From the NCBI GenBank assembly GCA_023386865.1, contig JAEWIV010000268.1:1-18329 (forward strand): a stretch of DNA of 18,329 bases. Direction: 5' to 3'. Source of the DNA: Pseudomonadota bacterium. GTDB lineage: Bacteria > Pseudomonadota > Alphaproteobacteria > Reyranellales > Reyranellaceae. Every line of letters starts with the position of its first letter. Position 1 is the first letter of the stretch. The position numbers were made by a program, and so were the translations under genes. Shown one piece after another: positions 6,625 to 14,473 of the stretch. The notes under the pieces are model-generated. The model worked only from the letters and a program-made list of their open reading frames with translations. It was not told the origin of the DNA and did no database searches.

Positions 6625-7595
6625 CCGTGCGGCCGGCGATCTTCGTCGCAATCGTCGTCGCCGCGGCCGTCGTGCTGGCTGCGCTGCCGCTCGTGCTGCC
6701 GCCGTTCTACGTGCGCGTCGGCCAGCTCATGCTCTATTCCGCGGGCCTGGCCGTGGCCTGGACCATCCTCGGCGGTTTCGCGGGCTATGCGAGCTTCGGC
6801 CATGCCGCCTTCATCGGCGTCGGTGCGTTCGCCGCCGGCCTGGTCGAGGAGCGATTGTCCGGCCTGCCCACCTCGCTGATGCTGCCCGTCGGCCTGGCGG
6901 CGGGCGGGCTTGCCTGCGCCGTCCTGTCGGCCGTGGTCGCCTATCCCATCCTGCGCCTGCGCGGCACCTTCTTCGCCATCGCCATGCTGGGTGTCTGCCA
7001 TGTCTGCGCCGAGCTCAACAACAACCTCGATGTGCTGCAGGGCTCGCTCGGCCTCAACTTCCCGTCGATCACGCCGGCCGGCTGGGATCCCGCCACCTTC
7101 TTCTACGAGCTTTACCTCGCGGCGGGCGTGATCGTCTTCCTGATCGCCTGGCAGATCCAGCGCAGCCGCTTCGGCGCCGGCCTGCTCAGCATCCGCGAGG
7201 ACGAGGACACTGCGCGGATGCTGGGCGTCCCGACGGAACGGTACAAGCGGCAGGCTTTCGTCGTCAGCGCCGTGCTGACCGGCCTCCTGGGCGTCATTTA
7301 CGGCCACTCCCTGGGCTATATCACCACCGACTCGGTCTACCGCGACGACACCAACCTCAACCTGATCGTCTACTCGTTGCTGGGCGGGCTGGGCACGCTG
7401 TTTGGCCCGGTGATCGGCGCCTTCATGCTGGTGTTCATCACGCAGGTGGTGCTGGCGCGCCTGCTCGACTTCCATCTGTTCGCGACCGGCCTGTTGCTGG
7501 TCGTGCTGGTGCTGGCCGCGCCCGGCGGCGTCCTGGGCTTCGTGAAGAGCTGGCGGCAGCGCCGCCGCGCCGCCGCCGCGGTGCCGGCCGAATGA
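6621..7595 (+). CDS. Branched-chain-amino-acid-type ABC transporter permease, LivM family
   Basis: This 324-residue inner-membrane permease has the LivM signatures FGHAAFIGVGAF, LRLRGTFFAIAMLG and the cytoplasmic coupling loop RFGAGLLSIREDEDTARMLGV, followed by a LLGGLGTLFGPVIGA segment. About eight to ten hydrophobic segments are visible. The C-terminus is a short Arg/Ala-rich cytoplasmic tail (RQRRRAAAAVPAE). Start and stop both sit in ATGA overlaps with the neighbouring importer genes, which indicates translational coupling and equal production. It pairs with the LivH-type permease; the ligand is set by the binding protein and is unknown. Confidence 0.92.
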   Translation: MTVRPAIFVAIVVAAAVVLAALPLVLPPFYVRVGQLMLYSAGLAVAWTILGGFAGYASFGHAAFIGVGAFAAGLVEERLSGLPTSLMLPVGLAAGGLACAVLSAVVAYPILRLRGTFFAIAMLGVCHVCAELNNNLDVLQGSLGLNFPSITPAGWDPATFFYELYLAAGVIVFLIAWQIQRSRFGAGLLSIREDEDTARMLGVPTERYKRQAFVVSAVLTGLLGVIYGHSLGYITTDSVYRDDTNLNLIVYSLLGGLGTLFGPVIGAFMLVFITQVVLARLLDFHLFATGLLLVVLVLAAPGGVLGFVKSWRQRRRAAAAVPAE

Positions 7596-8314
7596 GCACG
7601 CCGATCCTGCGCGTCGAGGCGCTCAGCAAGCGCTTCCGCGGCCTGTTGGCGATCTCCGATGTGTCCTTCGTCGTCGAGCCGGGCTCGATCACCAGCGTCA
7701 TCGGCCCCAATGGGGCGGGCAAGTCGACGCTGTTCAACCTGGTGACCGGCTATCTCGCGCCGACCGCCGGCAGGGTCTCGTTCAAGGAGCGTCCGATCAC
7801 CGGTCTCGCGACCAACCGCATCGCCGAGCTGGGCGTCGCTCGGGCGTTCCAGATCGCGCGGCCGTTCCGCGATCTCAGCGTGGCGGAGAACGTGCGCATC
7901 GGCGCGTTGTTCGGAAAGGCGGGCGCGCGCGACGTGGCGGCGACCACCCGGGAGGCCCTGGCGCTCGCCGGCATGACCCATCTCGCCGCGGAGCCGGCGA
8001 GCGTGCTGACGGTCGGCCAGCTGCGCCATCTCGAGGTGGCGCGCGCCATCGCGACCCGCGCCGACCTGCTGTTGGCCGACGAGCCGTGCGCCGGCCTCAA
8101 TCCCACCGAGACTGCGGGCATGATCGACGTGCTGCGGCGCATCCGCTCGAGCGGCGTCACCGTGGTGCTGGTCGAGCACGACATGCCATCGGTGATGGAG
8201 GTGTCGGACCGCGTGCTGGTGCTGGAATCGGGCCGCCTGATCGCCGACGGCACGCCGGGCGAGGTCGCGAGGAATCCGCAGGTCATCGCAGCGTATCTCG
8301 GGACGCCGGATTAG
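7592..8314 (+). CDS. ABC transporter ATP-binding protein, LivG family
   Basis: This 240-residue cytoplasmic ATPase drives the Liv-type importer. Walker A is GPNGAGKST (38-46), and the Q-loop lies in RAFQIARPF. The signature is LTVGQLRHLEVARA, a degenerate LSGGQ typical of LivG proteins, Walker B is LLLADEPCAGLNP and the switch His is in VEHDM. The length matches the family, including the C-terminal VIAAYLG motif that marks LivG. Its start overlaps the LivM stop by four bases. Unusually, no LivF follows on this strand; the only LivF-type gene lies immediately downstream in the opposite direction, stop to stop with a 15-base gap. Confidence 0.93.
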   Translation: MSTPILRVEALSKRFRGLLAISDVSFVVEPGSITSVIGPNGAGKSTLFNLVTGYLAPTAGRVSFKERPITGLATNRIAELGVARAFQIARPFRDLSVAENVRIGALFGKAGARDVAATTREALALAGMTHLAAEPASVLTVGQLRHLEVARAIATRADLLLADEPCAGLNPTETAGMIDVLRRIRSSGVTVVLVEHDMPSVMEVSDRVLVLESGRLIADGTPGEVARNPQVIAAYLGTPD

Positions 8315-8342
8315 CCTCGGCGGGAGGAACTACCGTCCGAGG
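8315..8342. terminator. Weak inverted repeat between convergent stops
   Basis: CCTCGG (8315-8320) and CCGAGG (8337-8342) form a 6-bp stem with a 16-base loop over the 15-base gap between the convergent livG-type and livF-type stops, running into the end of the latter gene. It could slow polymerase from both sides. It lacks a T-tract and is short, so a terminator role is tentative. Confidence 0.25.
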
Positions 8343-9043
8343 AACGCCTTCTGCACGTAGGTGTCGGCCAGCAGTTCCTGGCCGGTGCCGGACAGCACGA
8401 CGGCGCCCTTCTCCAGGACGTAGCCGCGATGGGCGATGCGCAGCGACTGATGCAGGTTCTGCTCGACCAGCAGCACGCCGATGCCGCTCCGGTTGACCGC
8501 CTCGATCAGCCGGAACACTTCCTGCGTGACGATGGGCATCAGCCCCAGCGAGGGTTCGTCGAGGATGATCAGCCGCGGCTCGGCCATCAGGCCACGCGCG
8601 ATCGCCAGCATCTGCTGCTCGCCGCCGCTCATCGATCCGGCGAGCTGGCTGCGCCGTTCGGCCAGGCGCGGAAACAGGGCGAAGGCCTTCTCGACCAGCG
8701 CCGCGACCTCGCCGCGCTGCTTGATGTGGGCGCCGAGCTGAAGGTTCTCCATCACCGTCATCTGCGGGAAGACAAGGCGCCCCTCGGGCACCAGGGTGAT
8801 GCCGCGGCGCACCACGACGTGGCTCGGCGAGCCGGTCAACATCTCGCCGGCGAAGCGGATGTCGCCTTTCTGTGGGGTCAGCACGCCGGCGATCATGCGG
8901 ACCGTGGTCGACTTGCCCGCCCCGTTGGCGCCCAGCAGGGCGACGATCTCGCCCGGCCGCACGCTCAGGGAAACGTCACGCACGGCCGCCGCGCCGCCGT
9001 AGGCGAAGGCGAGCTTGGAGACGTCGAGCAGGCTCTCGCTCAT
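8330..9043 (-). CDS. ABC transporter ATP-binding protein, LivF family, on the opposite strand from its partners
   Basis: This 237-residue cytoplasmic ATPase has Walker A GANGAGKST (38-46), signature MSGGEQQMLAIARGL, Walker B LIILDEPSLGLMP and switch His replaced by Gln in LVEQN, the usual LivF form. PEGRLVFPQMTV and the terminal QKAFLGR are LivF-specific. The ATG at 9043 overlaps the dioxygenase stop as ATGA; the open frame continues upstream to 9310 only as shadow. It is the last gene of the long leftward operon, yet its natural partners (LivG, LivM, LivH and the binding protein) are on the plus strand and converge on it. It most likely completes that importer, which ties the two transcription units functionally. 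Confidence 0.92.
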   Translation of the reverse strand: MSESLLDVSKLAFAYGGAAAVRDVSLSVRPGEIVALLGANGAGKSTTVRMIAGVLTPQKGDIRFAGEMLTGSPSHVVVRRGITLVPEGRLVFPQMTVMENLQLGAHIKQRGEVAALVEKAFALFPRLAERRSQLAGSMSGGEQQMLAIARGLMAEPRLIILDEPSLGLMPIVTQEVFRLIEAVNRSGIGVLLVEQNLHQSLRIAHRGYVLEKGAVVLSGTGQELLADTYVQKAFLGR

Positions 9044-9996
9044 GCCACGGGCTCGGCTTGCTGGCGGTACGCGTAGTTCTTGTCCAGCCGCTCCAGCAGG
9101 TAGTCGCCGTAGCGCACCGCCGGCCACGCCGCCGGACGCCCCGGTCCCCGGCAGGTCGGCAGGACCTCGACGACGCTGTCCATCGACATGTCGAAGAAAT
9201 AGGGGCAGGAGTAGCGATCGCCGCCCGACAGGTTCTTCACGCGATGCGGCGTCGACTGCCAGCGGCCGTTGGTCCAGCGGGACAGCATGTCGGCGACGTT
9301 GACCACCCATGTCCCTGGAACAGGCGGAGCGGCCAGCCAGGCGCCGTCGCTGCGTCGCACCTCCAGCCCGCCCTGGCTGTCCTGGCAGAGCACGGTGATG
9401 AAGCCGTAGTCCGTATGCGGCGCCGAGCCGAAGGCATCTTCCGCCGCGTCCTTCGCCTGGGGCGGATAGTGCAGCAGGCGGAGGAAGGTCGTCGGTTGCT
9501 GGAAGAAGGGCAGGAACCAGTCGCGCGGCAGCTCGAGTGCCAGGGCCAGGGGCCGCAACAGGCGCAGGCAGAAGGCGTGCATGGCCGCCTCGTAGGCGAC
9601 GACGGCGTCACGGAAGCCGGGCAGGTCGGGCCACAGGTTGGGGCCGTCGAGCGGCCGGCCGTAGCGCGGTTCGTCGGGCGCGACCTCATGCATCAGCATG
9701 AACGACTCGGAATCGTTGGGCTTGGTGACCTTGGCGACCGACGAGGTCTGGATGACCGACGTCCTGGGCGCCATGTAGCCACGATGGAAGCTATTCATGG
9801 CGATCGCTTCCTTGGCGGCGCGTGGCTGGGCATGGAACCGCCGGGAGGCCGCGAACACGCCTTCGACCAGCGTGGGCTCGACGCCGATATCGCTGAAATA
9901 GCAGAAGCCGATGGTCGAAAAGGCCTGATCGAGCTCGCGTGCCAAGGCCTCGTCGCTGCGGCCGGCGAAGGAGATCACCGGCAGGGCCGTATCCAT
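9040..9996 (-). CDS. Isopenicillin N synthase-like Fe(II)/2-oxoglutarate dioxygenase
   Basis: This 318-residue non-haem iron oxygenase belongs to the IPNS/2OG-Fe(II) family. It has an N-terminal DIOX_N-type region (ALPVISF onward; FYF-like GFCYFSDIG at 30-38) and a C-terminal double-stranded beta-helix. Iron ligands are H194 and D196 (APHTDYGF) and H251 (STPHRV); R261 and S263 (RYSCPYFF) fit the RxS motif that binds 2-oxoglutarate. Bacterial members hydroxylate or desaturate small molecules; the substrate here is unknown. The ATG at 9996 follows GGAG at nine bases; a GTG at 10017 would add seven residues. It is translationally coupled to the LivF gene by ATGA and lies 109 bases after hyuA. 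It may oxidise a product of the hydantoinase (inference). Confidence 0.9.
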   Translation of the reverse strand: MDTALPVISFAGRSDEALARELDQAFSTIGFCYFSDIGVEPTLVEGVFAASRRFHAQPRAAKEAIAMNSFHRGYMAPRTSVIQTSSVAKVTKPNDSESFMLMHEVAPDEPRYGRPLDGPNLWPDLPGFRDAVVAYEAAMHAFCLRLLRPLALALELPRDWFLPFFQQPTTFLRLLHYPPQAKDAAEDAFGSAPHTDYGFITVLCQDSQGGLEVRRSDGAWLAAPPVPGTWVVNVADMLSRWTNGRWQSTPHRVKNLSGGDRYSCPYFFDMSMDSVVEVLPTCRGPGRPAAWPAVRYGDYLLERLDKNYAYRQQAEPVA

Positions 9997-10105
9997 CGTT
10001 TCGTGCTCCGTACCCACTGGCCGTTCAGCTTAGTCGATCACGCGCCGCGCGCCATTGCGTGCACTGCAGGTCAGGGACCGCAGGTCGGGGTGGCACGGCA
10101 GCCTT
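9997..10105. other. 109-base gap between hyuA and the dioxygenase gene
   Basis: This is the longest gap in the leftward operon. It holds the GGAG ribosome site for the dioxygenase gene and a CTAAGCT heptamer (minus strand, plus bases 10027-10033) that is also found in the candidate promoter at 4449-4455, but no recognisable -35 partner at the right distance. A GC-rich alternating stretch (about 10041-10053) is present. No hairpin with a T-tract was seen. An internal promoter is possible but unsupported. Confidence 0.3.
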
Positions 10106-12139
10106 TCACCGAGCCTCGAGAAGGATCGCGCCCGAGGGGTGGACCTCGCCCGACCAGGCGGACGCCACCAGGGTCGTGGCGTCGAGCTGGGTGACGATGG
10201 CGGGACCCTCTATGCGATCGCCGGCGCCCAGGGCGGCGCGATCGTAGAGCGGCACTTCGGTCGTGCCCGAGGCGAAATGGACCGTCTGCCGGCCGTAGGG
10301 TTTCGCCCCCGACCCGGACGGCAGCACCGGCCGCAGCGGCGCCGGCATGCGCCCGGTCGCTTCGATGCGCAGCGTCACCAGCTCGATCGGCGAATCGAGC
10401 TTGAAGCCGTAGAGGCTTTCATGTGCCGCGCCGAAGGCCGCTTCGACACCTGCGGCATCGTCGACCCAGTCGACCAGGACCTCGCCGCCCTGGCCGTGAT
10501 AGCGCATCAGGGCGACGCGGGTCTGCTGGCGGTCGGCCGGCGCCACCTGCTCCTTGGCGAGCCAGTCGTCGGCCTGCCGCGCCAGCTCGGTGTAGATCGC
10601 CCGCGCCGCCTCGATGTCCACCTTGCCCGTGCGGGGCAGGGTGCGGCTGAAATCGGCTTTCAGGTCGGCGGCCAGGAGACCGTCGGCGCAAAGCACGCCG
10701 GGCGCGGTCGGGATCAGCACGCGCTTGATGCCCAGGAGATCGGCCAGCGCACAGCCATGCAGGGGCCCCGCGCCGCCGAACGGCACCAGGGTAAAATCGC
10801 GCGGATCGTGTCCGCGCTCGACCGAGACGATGCGCAGCGCACCCATCATGTTGTTGTCGAGAATGGCCAGCATGCCGCGCGCCGCTTCCTCGCGACCAAG
10901 GCCGAGCGGTCGCGCCACCTTGCTGTCGACGACGCGCGCGGCCGCCTCCCCGTCGAGCGCCATGCGTCCGCCGAGCAGCCGCGCCGGCAGGTGACCCAGC
11001 ACGACGTGGGCATCGGTCGCCGTCGCCTGCGTGCCGCCGCGGCCGTAGGCCGCCGGACCCGGATCGGCGCCGGCGCTTTGCGGGCCCACCGTCAGGGTGC
11101 CGTCGGCCACCTTGGCGATCGAGCCGCCGCCCGCACCGATCGTCACCATGTCGACCATGGGCAAGGGCAGGGGCCATTCGCCGACATGGCCGCTCTGGGT
11201 GAGCGCGATCTGCCCGTCCTTGATCAGGCAGATGTCGGCGCTGGTGCCGCCGATGTCGACGGTGATGATGTCCTTGATGCCGCAGGCGGCGGCCACCTCG
11301 CGGGCGCCGACCACTCCTGCGGCAGGACCCGACAGGGCGGTCAGGGCGGGCGCGCGCCGGATGGTCGCGCCGCCCGCGACGCCGCCATTGGACTGCATGT
11401 AGAGCAGCGGTGCGGCGACCTTCTCCTCGGCCAGGCGATCTTCCAGCCGAGAGACGTAGGTCGCCACGCCCGGCATGACCAGCGCATTCAGCACCGTCGC
11501 CAGCGATCGCTCGTACTCGCGCACCACCGGCAGCACGTCGCTCGAAGCCGTGACCGCGACGCCGGGCAACGCCGCGCGCAAAAGCTCGGCGACCCGCCGC
11601 TCGTGCGTCGGGTTGGCGAAGGAATGCAGCAGGCAGACCGCCACCGCTTCGACCTTCAGCGCGCGGCAGGCGTCGGCGGCAGCGCGCACGCTCGCCTCGT
11701 CGAGGGGCTCGACGACCGCGCCGCCGGCGCCGATGCGCTCCCTGACCTCGACCACGCGCGATGCCGGGACCGGACGCGGCGGCTTCACCCAGGCGAGGTA
11801 GTTGGCGCGCCGCGGGATGTCCTGCCGGCCGATCGCCAGCACGTGGCGGAAGCCCGCGGTCGTCACCAGGGCGGCGCGTGCGCCTTTGTCCTCCAGGATC
11901 ATGTTGGTGGCGACCGTCGTGCCGTGCAGCACGCGGCCGAGCGTAGGCGCGGCGCGCCCGGCGTCTTCCAGCGCCAGCCGCACGCCGGCCAGGAAAGCCT
12001 GGCTGGGATCGGCCGGAACGCTCGGCGTCTTGGCGCGCCAGATCCGGCCGCTCTTGGCGTCGTACAGGGCGATGTCGGTGAAGGTGCCGCCGATGTCGAC
12101 GGCGACCGCGAGCGAAGTGTCAGCCAAGGCTGTCGACAT
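10106..12139 (-). CDS. hyuA: Hydantoinase/oxoprolinase subunit A (HyuA family)
   Basis: This 677-residue cytoplasmic protein is homologous to N-methylhydantoinase subunit A, the N-terminal half of 5-oxoprolinase and acetone carboxylase beta. It hydrolyses a cyclic amide bond, usually with ATP, together with subunit B. Two phosphate-binding motifs are present, DIGGTFTDIAL (15-25) and DIGGTSADICL (near 290), with HGTTVATN (72-79), IGAGGGSIA and FGGAGPLHGC in family positions. The length is normal for HyuA. The ATG at 12139 lies inside the end of hyuB (20-base overlap) with no clear ribosome site, so coupling to hyuB is likely; the frame stays open to 12223. The substrate (hydantoin, oxoproline or another lactam) cannot be read from the sequence. 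Confidence 0.93.
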   Translation of the reverse strand: MSTALADTSLAVAVDIGGTFTDIALYDAKSGRIWRAKTPSVPADPSQAFLAGVRLALEDAGRAAPTLGRVLHGTTVATNMILEDKGARAALVTTAGFRHVLAIGRQDIPRRANYLAWVKPPRPVPASRVVEVRERIGAGGAVVEPLDEASVRAAADACRALKVEAVAVCLLHSFANPTHERRVAELLRAALPGVAVTASSDVLPVVREYERSLATVLNALVMPGVATYVSRLEDRLAEEKVAAPLLYMQSNGGVAGGATIRRAPALTALSGPAAGVVGAREVAAACGIKDIITVDIGGTSADICLIKDGQIALTQSGHVGEWPLPLPMVDMVTIGAGGGSIAKVADGTLTVGPQSAGADPGPAAYGRGGTQATATDAHVVLGHLPARLLGGRMALDGEAAARVVDSKVARPLGLGREEAARGMLAILDNNMMGALRIVSVERGHDPRDFTLVPFGGAGPLHGCALADLLGIKRVLIPTAPGVLCADGLLAADLKADFSRTLPRTGKVDIEAARAIYTELARQADDWLAKEQVAPADRQQTRVALMRYHGQGGEVLVDWVDDAAGVEAAFGAAHESLYGFKLDSPIELVTLRIEATGRMPAPLRPVLPSGSGAKPYGRQTVHFASGTTEVPLYDRAALGAGDRIEGPAIVTQLDATTLVASAWSGEVHPSGAILLEAR
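11231..12102 (-). repeat. Two near-identical 32-base segments encoding the DIGGT motifs of hyuA
   Basis: Bases 11231-11262 and 12071-12102 match at all but about three positions, including a perfect 20-base core (11243-11262 and 12083-12102). Both encode the phosphate-binding (V)DIGGT segment of the HyuA protein. This reflects the internal two-domain actin-like symmetry of the fold combined with uniform codon choice; it is not a mobile repeat. Confidence 0.6.
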
Positions 12140-13931
12140 AGGTGTGCCGGTGGAACGCTTTGGTTTCCGGGCGCTTGGCCCGCAGCTGCGCGGTCGCGTG
12201 CATGTCGACCGTACCGTCGACAAGGGCGACGCCGTAGAGCCGTCGCGCCGCCTCGGCGGTCACGAAGCCGCCGGCCACGTCCTCCGCCACCATATCCGCC
12301 GGCCGGTCGAACGGATGGCCATGGCCTCCGCCGCCGCCGGTCTCGATGCGCAACACGTCGCCGCGCTTCAGCACGTTGCCGTCCGACAGCGGCGCCAGCT
12401 CGCGCTCGTGGTTGGTGCCGGGATTGACCACGACCCGGCCGGTGCCGCCGGCCATGCCGCCATCGATGCCCCACGGCGGGTTCTTCACGCTGTCGATGCG
12501 GACGGCGAGCACCGCCTCCTCGGCCTGTATGTCGTATTCGCGCACGATGCCGCAGCCGCCGCGCCAGCGGCCGGCGCCGCAGGAATCGACCAGGATGCCG
12601 TAGGTCCGCAACCGCACCGGATAACCGGTCTCGAGGAACTCGACCGGGTAGTTCTCCTGGGCCACGAAATAGACCGCGTCGGTCCCGTCGGCGTAAGGGC
12701 GCGCGCCCCAGCCGACGCCGATGCCGTCCGACATCAGGAACGGTTCCAGCTCGCCCGCGTCGTTGCGGAAAGTGCCGCGCAGGAAGGAGATCACGTAGGC
12801 CGAATGCGCGGCGGGCGCCTTGCCGCCCGCGACGTTGATCAGCCCGTTGATCGCGGCCAGGAAGCGCATCATCGTCAGGCCGCGCATGCCGAGCGGCGCG
12901 GGAAATTTCGGCCATAGCAGCGAGCCTTCGCGCAGGCGCACCTCGTCGATCGCCTGCGGGCCGCCGGCGTTGCAGACCTGCGCCGGATCGCCGCCCAGGT
13001 AGAACATCGACAGCGCCGTCCCCGGCACGTCGGGATTGAGCAGCAGGTTCACCGGGCCCGGCGACTGGTCGTCGGTCGCGGTGGCGTCGAAGATGAAGCG
13101 GTCCTCCCCGTCGGTGGCGTGCTCGCGTGTCAGGGCCAGGCGCAGGTGAAACGGTCCGTTGCCGTGACCGTCGGAATCGATCGCATCGGTGAAGCGATGC
13201 GTGCCGTAGTCGAAGGTCTCGGCGAGCTTGGTGCGCACCAGATTGCGGGTCCGAGCCACCAGCTGGCGCAGGCCATCGGCCAGCACGTCCGTGCCGAAGC
13301 GGCCGGCGATCTCCTCGATGCGTCGCACGCCCAAGGTCGCGCTCGCCATCAGCGCCCGCATGTCGCCCACGTTCTGCTCGGGGAAACGCGAATTGCGGAA
13401 GAAGATCTTCAGCGCCATCTCGTTGGTGACGCCGGCGTCGATGAGCTTGGTCGGCGGGACGATGATGCCTTCCTGGAAGATGTCGGTGGTGTCCGGGCTG
13501 ATCGAGCCCGCGCGCAACCCGCCGATATCGGAGAAGTGCGCCCAGCCCATGACGAAGCCGCAGCGCCGGCCGCCGTGGAACACCGGCGCCAGCAGCACCT
13601 GGTCGTTGGAGTGGGAGATCGCGCCGCGCGAGCCGTAGCAGTCGTTGTACCAGTAGAGGTCGCCCGGCCGCATGGTGTCGGGCGGGAAATCGCGGAACAC
13701 CGGCCCGCAGATGTCGCCGAACACCGGCAGGTTCGAGCCCACCGCCATGATGCCGTCGGCGTCGAACAGGGCGGTATAGAAATCCTTCTTCTCGCGGATG
13801 AAGGCGGAGATGGCGGTGCGCTCGATCAGCGCCTCCATCTCGGCCTGAGCGGCGCGCACGGCGCCGCGCACGATCTCGAGCGTGACCGGGTCGCAGGCCG
13901 TCGGGGCGTTCTTCAGTGTGGCGTCGGGCAT
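12120..13931 (-). CDS. hyuB: Hydantoinase/oxoprolinase subunit B (HyuB family)
   Basis: This 603-residue protein is the partner of HyuA, related to N-methylhydantoinase B and the C-terminal half of 5-oxoprolinase. The start region DPVTLEIVRGAV (14-25), NDCYGSRGAISHSNDQ, AHFSDIGG, GSISPDTTDIFQEG, the late GGGGGHGHPFDR and the terminal RRLYGV segment are all HyuB landmarks. The NDCYGSRGAISHSND segment differs from the common NDPYxGGTHLPD form, placing it in a distinct HyuB subfamily. The ATG at 13931 is taken because the first conserved motif follows at the usual distance, although no ribosome site is visible; a TTG farther upstream, preceded by AAGGA, is an alternative. HyuB precedes HyuA here and overlaps it by 20 bases. 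Confidence 0.93.
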   Translation of the reverse strand: MPDATLKNAPTACDPVTLEIVRGAVRAAQAEMEALIERTAISAFIREKKDFYTALFDADGIMAVGSNLPVFGDICGPVFRDFPPDTMRPGDLYWYNDCYGSRGAISHSNDQVLLAPVFHGGRRCGFVMGWAHFSDIGGLRAGSISPDTTDIFQEGIIVPPTKLIDAGVTNEMALKIFFRNSRFPEQNVGDMRALMASATLGVRRIEEIAGRFGTDVLADGLRQLVARTRNLVRTKLAETFDYGTHRFTDAIDSDGHGNGPFHLRLALTREHATDGEDRFIFDATATDDQSPGPVNLLLNPDVPGTALSMFYLGGDPAQVCNAGGPQAIDEVRLREGSLLWPKFPAPLGMRGLTMMRFLAAINGLINVAGGKAPAAHSAYVISFLRGTFRNDAGELEPFLMSDGIGVGWGARPYADGTDAVYFVAQENYPVEFLETGYPVRLRTYGILVDSCGAGRWRGGCGIVREYDIQAEEAVLAVRIDSVKNPPWGIDGGMAGGTGRVVVNPGTNHERELAPLSDGNVLKRGDVLRIETGGGGGHGHPFDRPADMVAEDVAGGFVTAEAARRLYGVALVDGTVDMHATAQLRAKRPETKAFHRHTYVDSLG

Positions 13932-13972
13932 GGGCGGATAGTGTCGATCCAATGTTGTCGGCGCAAGCAAGT

Positions 13973-14470
13973 CTACTCGTCCTTGCAAGGTCGTTTCGCC
14001 GAGGGGAAACGTTCCGCCCACAGTGCCTCGAAGTCCCGGCGGAAGCGGATGTAGTCCGGTCCATCGCGCGTTTCCATCGTGCCGCGAAACGCGTAGGCCT
14101 TTCCCGGGCGTCCCTGTTCGGGCTTCTCGAAATAGATCTCGACGATCGGCAAATCCTTGCGGTTCATGGGACGGACGAGGGCGATCGTCGCCTGCGCGCA
14201 ATAGGGCCAGGACGAGGCGTCGATGCCGGGGCGCATGTCGTTGACCAGCAGGCACTTGCCGCCCGTCCAGGCGATGGTGCGCGCCTCCGTGCCGACCAGC
14301 CCCGCCAGCCACGCCTCCACGGTCATGTCTCCGTCGCAGCGATCCTCGCCGTAGTCGATCAGTCGCAGGGTTGACTGCTTGCCGGCGGCCACGAGCGCCG
14401 CGTTGGAGACGTTCTGCGCCTCGACCGGCAGGGACCAGGCAAGCGCGAGCAGGAAAAGGACGCGTCTCAT
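13973..14470 (-). CDS. Small secreted protein of unknown function with four cysteines
   Basis: This 165-residue protein was not recognised. Residues 1-18 (MRRVLFLLALAWSLPVEA) form a clear Sec signal peptide with likely cleavage after VEA, so the mature protein of about 147 residues is periplasmic or secreted. Cysteines occur in EDRCDGD, GGKCLLV, PYCAQA and near the C-terminus in RPCKDE, an even number that allows two disulphides. The mature part is mixed alpha/beta with a central segment of hydrophobic strands (IALVRP, IVEIYF). The ATG is three bases beyond the peptide-importer ATPase stop, and hyuB follows after 41 bases, so it is co-transcribed with both. A periplasmic accessory or binding role is possible, but it does not resemble a canonical peptide-binding protein. 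Confidence 0.75.
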   Translation of the reverse strand: MRRVLFLLALAWSLPVEAQNVSNAALVAAGKQSTLRLIDYGEDRCDGDMTVEAWLAGLVGTEARTIAWTGGKCLLVNDMRPGIDASSWPYCAQATIALVRPMNRKDLPIVEIYFEKPEQGRPGKAYAFRGTMETRDGPDYIRFRRDFEALWAERFPSAKRPCKDE

Positions 14471-14473
14471 GGC

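Noticed and set aside
4449..10033. CTAAGCT heptamer found before both the binding-protein gene and the dioxygenase gene
   Set aside because: Seven matching bases in 18 kb can be chance, and only the first copy has a -35 partner. It is not reported as a regulatory motif.
10055..12427. 790-residue plus-strand open frame opposite hyuA
   Set aside because: Its translation is rich in Arg, Gly, Ala and His with no recognisable domain, while the minus strand encodes a full HyuA with conserved motifs. It is an artefact of high GC at third codon positions.
11899..14064. 721-residue minus-strand frame overlapping hyuB and hyuA
   Set aside because: It is Arg/His/Gly-rich shadow of hyuB in another frame. 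Only its tail contains HyuA-like residues, from a frame that the real hyuA does not share upstream.
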